DNA from: DTPS01 sp049591295
GTDB taxonomy: Bacteria > Acidobacteriota > UBA4820 > DSQY01
Length of the DNA: 64,000 nucleotides
NCBI GenBank assembly: GCA_049591295.1
Contig: JBAWEQ010000259.1
Span: forward strand, 1-64,000
Direction of reading: 5' to 3'
The position numbers and the translations under genes were made by a program. Shown here in pieces: positions 62,022-64,000 of the stretch. Under the pieces are notes generated by a model, which made no database searches, had not been told where the DNA came from, and worked only from the letters and a program-made list of their open reading frames with translations. Each line of letters starts with the position of its first letter. Within the stretch, counting starts at the first letter, position 1.

Positions 62022-62636
62022 ATGAAGGTCTACGTCGTTTTCTACAGCATGTACGGCCACATTTACCGCATGGCGGAAGCCGTGGCCGAAGGGGCACGGC
62101 AGGTTCCCGGAGCCGAAGTGAAGCTCTTCCAGGTCCCCGAGCTCGTCCCCCCGGAAGTCCTGGAGAAGAGCGGTGCGACGGCGGCCCGCAAGACCTTCGC
62201 CCACGTCCCCGTCATCGCCCCCGATCAGCTCGCGGAGGCCGACGCCATCCTCTTCGGCGCTCCCACGCGGTTCGGGAACATGTGCGCCCAGATGCGCAAC
62301 TTCCTCGACCAGACCGGCGGCCTCTGGGCCGCGGGCGCCCTCATCGGCAAGGTGGGCAGCGTCTTCACGGCCACGGCCACCCAGCACGGCGGCCAGGAGA
62401 GCACGATCCTGAGCTTCCACACCACGCTGCTGCATCACGGGATGATGGTGGTGGGCGTCCCCTACTCCGAGGCCCGGCAGATGACGCTCGACGAGATCAC
62501 CGGAGGATCTCCCTACGGCGCCTCCACGATCACGGGCGGCCAGGGCCAGCGCCAGCCCAGCGAGAACGAGCTGGCTATCGCCCGCTTCCAGGGCAAACAC
62601 GTGGCCGAGATCGCCGCTAGGCTGTGCGCCAAGTGA
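62022..62636 (+). CDS. wrbA: NAD(P)H:quinone oxidoreductase WrbA
   Basis: A 204-residue flavodoxin-like FMN enzyme that reduces quinones by two electrons. It has the phosphate-binding loop FYSMYGHIYRMAEAVAEGA, GAPTRFGNMCAQMRNFLDQTGGLW and the C-terminal ETFGNTLYGASTITGG-like SPYGASTITGGQGQRQPS. AAAAGGAG precedes the start. It fits the quinone-stress theme of this operon. Confidence 0.95.
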   Translation: MKVYVVFYSMYGHIYRMAEAVAEGARQVPGAEVKLFQVPELVPPEVLEKSGATAARKTFAHVPVIAPDQLAEADAILFGAPTRFGNMCAQMRNFLDQTGGLWAAGALIGKVGSVFTATATQHGGQESTILSFHTTLLHHGMMVVGVPYSEARQMTLDEITGGSPYGASTITGGQGQRQPSENELAIARFQGKHVAEIAARLCAK

Positions 62637-62665
62637 TCTGGAGCGAGAAAGGGGCGAGGTGAAGC

Positions 62666-63106
62666 ATGCGCGTCAAGCGGCTCGGCCACGTGGTCCTGAG
62701 GGTCCGGGAACTGGAGCGCTCGGTCCGCTTCTACGGGGAGGTGCTCGGCCTCAGAGAGGTGGCGCGCTATGGGGGCCGGATGGCCTTCTTCTCTCTGGGC
62801 GAGAACCATCATGATCTGGCCCTGCAGGAAGTGGGGGCGGGGGCTCCTTCGCCCCACCCCCGCTCCGTGGGCCTATACCACGTGGCCTTCAAGGTGGGCG
62901 ACAGCATCGAGGAACTGCGCGCCTGGCGGGATCGCCTCGAAAGCCACGGCGTCCCGATCCTGGGCGCGAGCGACCACCGGGTGAGCCAGGCGCTCTACGT
63001 GACCGATCCCGACGGCATCGAGATCGAACTCTACGTGGACGCGGACCCCGCCGTGTGGCGGAATGACCCCTCGGCCGTGGCCACCATCGAACCCATCGAT
63101 CTTTAG
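62666..63106 (+). CDS. VOC-family (glyoxalase/extradiol dioxygenase-like) protein
   Basis: A 146-residue vicinal-oxygen-chelate protein with the paired beta-alpha-beta-beta-beta folds: KRLGHVVLRVRELERSVRFYGEVLGLRE and GLYHVAFKVGDSIEELRAWRDRLE. The metal ligands appear to be His8, His72-region and Glu near DPDGIEIELYVD, as in catechol 2,3-dioxygenase-like proteins. GCGAGGTGAAGC precedes the start, 29 bases after wrbA. Confidence 0.9.
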   Translation: MRVKRLGHVVLRVRELERSVRFYGEVLGLREVARYGGRMAFFSLGENHHDLALQEVGAGAPSPHPRSVGLYHVAFKVGDSIEELRAWRDRLESHGVPILGASDHRVSQALYVTDPDGIEIELYVDADPAVWRNDPSAVATIEPIDL

Positions 63107-63248
63107 GCGGAACGCAGGCGGCACGGAAGGCAGCAGAGGGAGACTTCCGGCATCATCCTCGACTTTCGCTCCGGCAGCCGGCCGGGCCGCCAGGTTACGG
63201 CGGCCCAGACCTTCGCGGCTGTCGGATCACCGCAATATGGAGGCGGAC

Positions 63249-63947
63249 ATGATCACCACACGCAAAGCAAGCGACCGAGGCCACTTCGACCACGGCTGGC
63301 TCGATACCTATCACAGTTTCTCTTTCGCCGGTTATTTCGATCCCAGCCACATGGGCTTTCGAGTCCTGCGGGTCATCAACGAGGACCGGGTGGCGCCGGG
63401 AGAAGGGTTCGACACCCACCCGCACAACGACATGGAGATCATCACCCTCGTCCTGGAGGGCGCCCTGCGCCACCAGGACAGCATGGGCAACGGCTCGGTC
63501 ATCCGGCCCGGCGAGGTGCAGCGGATGAGCGCCGGCACCGGCGTGACCCACAGCGAATTCAACGCCTCCGAGACGGAGCCCGTTCACCTCTACCAGATCT
63601 GGATCCTTCCGGAACGGAAGGGGTTGCCGCCGAGCTACGAGCAGAAGGCCTTTCCCCCCGACCCGACGGCTGGGGGCCTGCAACTCGTGGCCTCGCGCGA
63701 CGGCCGCGAAGGCTCCGTCACCATCCACCAGGACGCCAGCCTCTACCTGGCGAAGTTGGAGAAGGGGGAGAGCGTGAAGCACCCCCTTGCGCCCGGCCGC
63801 CACGCCTGGGTTCAGGTGGCCACGGGCGCGGTGGAGGTGAACGGCCTCGACCTGCGATCGGGCGACGGGCTGGCGGTGAGCGGCGAGGAGTCCCTCCACC
63901 TCTCCGCCTCGCCTGCTGGGGAGCTTCTCCTCTTCGATCTGCCCTGA
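63249..63947 (+). CDS. Pirin-family bicupin (YhaK-type quercetinase-like)
   Basis: A 232-residue pirin protein from the ATG at 63249, which has GGAGG five bases upstream; an ATG at 63237 is less likely. Metal ligands His57, His59, His101 and Glu103 (THPHNDMEI, THSEFNAS) match YhaK numbering. It closes the MarR block; YhaK-type pirins are linked to oxidative stress and quercetin oxidation. Confidence 0.92.
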   Translation: MITTRKASDRGHFDHGWLDTYHSFSFAGYFDPSHMGFRVLRVINEDRVAPGEGFDTHPHNDMEIITLVLEGALRHQDSMGNGSVIRPGEVQRMSAGTGVTHSEFNASETEPVHLYQIWILPERKGLPPSYEQKAFPPDPTAGGLQLVASRDGREGSVTIHQDASLYLAKLEKGESVKHPLAPGRHAWVQVATGAVEVNGLDLRSGDGLAVSGEESLHLSASPAGELLLFDLP

Positions 63948-64000
63948 GGGCCGCCGGTACGCCCGCCTGACAGAAGCCCAGAAACGAACAGGGGGCCTCG

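Overview
The window is a GC-rich chromosomal segment from a Gram-negative bacterium. Outer-membrane traits support this: TolC, a phosphate-selective-type porin, PagL-type lipid A deacylases and small OmpW-like barrels. Rubrerythrin with an Fe-S partner and a DUF3501 protein, rhodanese/MauE redox genes, and short palindromic repeats of a kind I associate with Acidobacteriota point loosely to Acidobacteriota or a deltaproteobacterial-type lineage. That placement is inference and there is no rRNA here to test it. No CRISPR array, prophage, plasmid origin or intact insertion sequence was seen.

Layout. 1-8.6 kb: a leftward proteostasis/housekeeping run (tig, clpP, clpX, lon, engB, rho) preceded by tRNA-Leu(TAG), tRNA-Arg(TCG) and a tRNA-Leu 3' remnant. 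8.6-17 kb: a degenerate DUF255 thioredoxin-like protein, a rhodanese-MauE pair, and a four-gene MacAB-like ABC efflux set with separate permeases and ATPase. 17-23.4 kb: MltA lytic transglycosylase, then a peroxide-defence block (dps, PerR-like Fur protein, rubrerythrin, two-cluster Fe-S protein, DUF3501) and a fatty acid desaturase. dps carries an in-frame TGA at codon 6, and dps and the perR-like gene share a palindromic box.

23.4-53.4 kb is almost entirely leftward and devoted to metal/metalloid handling and envelope remodelling. It holds (a) an ArsR-thioredoxin-CcdA-thioredoxin-FmdE-ArsP-type permease operon with a readable promoter/operator; (b) a roughly 13-kb co-directional run from an ArsR regulator through TolC, membrane fusion protein, RND pump, CMD protein, FmdE-like protein, CDF transporter, porin, ChrA, PagL, LCAT-like lipase and an OMP, ending in an intrinsic terminator; (c) an orphan PAS/GAF histidine kinase and a Crp/Fnr regulator; (d) an arsenic operon arsR-acr3-arsC-arsM. 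Both (a) and (b) carry an FmdE-like gene, and an OMP plus PagL pair occurs twice.

53.4-60.7 kb holds the most unusual locus. A radical SAM/SPASM enzyme with an N-terminal PqqD-like domain follows, in the same transcriptional direction, a membrane protein whose cytoplasmic C-terminus ends in an alternating Cys-Ala tail. Upstream lie a zinc-ribbon membrane protein, a dual-specificity-type phosphatase and a YeiH-type permease. The 3' end of the radical SAM gene is partly duplicated downstream. 61-64 kb: a rightward MarR-DoxX-WrbA-VOC-pirin block that looks like a quinone/electrophile stress operon. Two copies of a ~192-bp REPIN-like repeat (15.9 and 53.9 kb) and several short palindromic repeats lie between genes.
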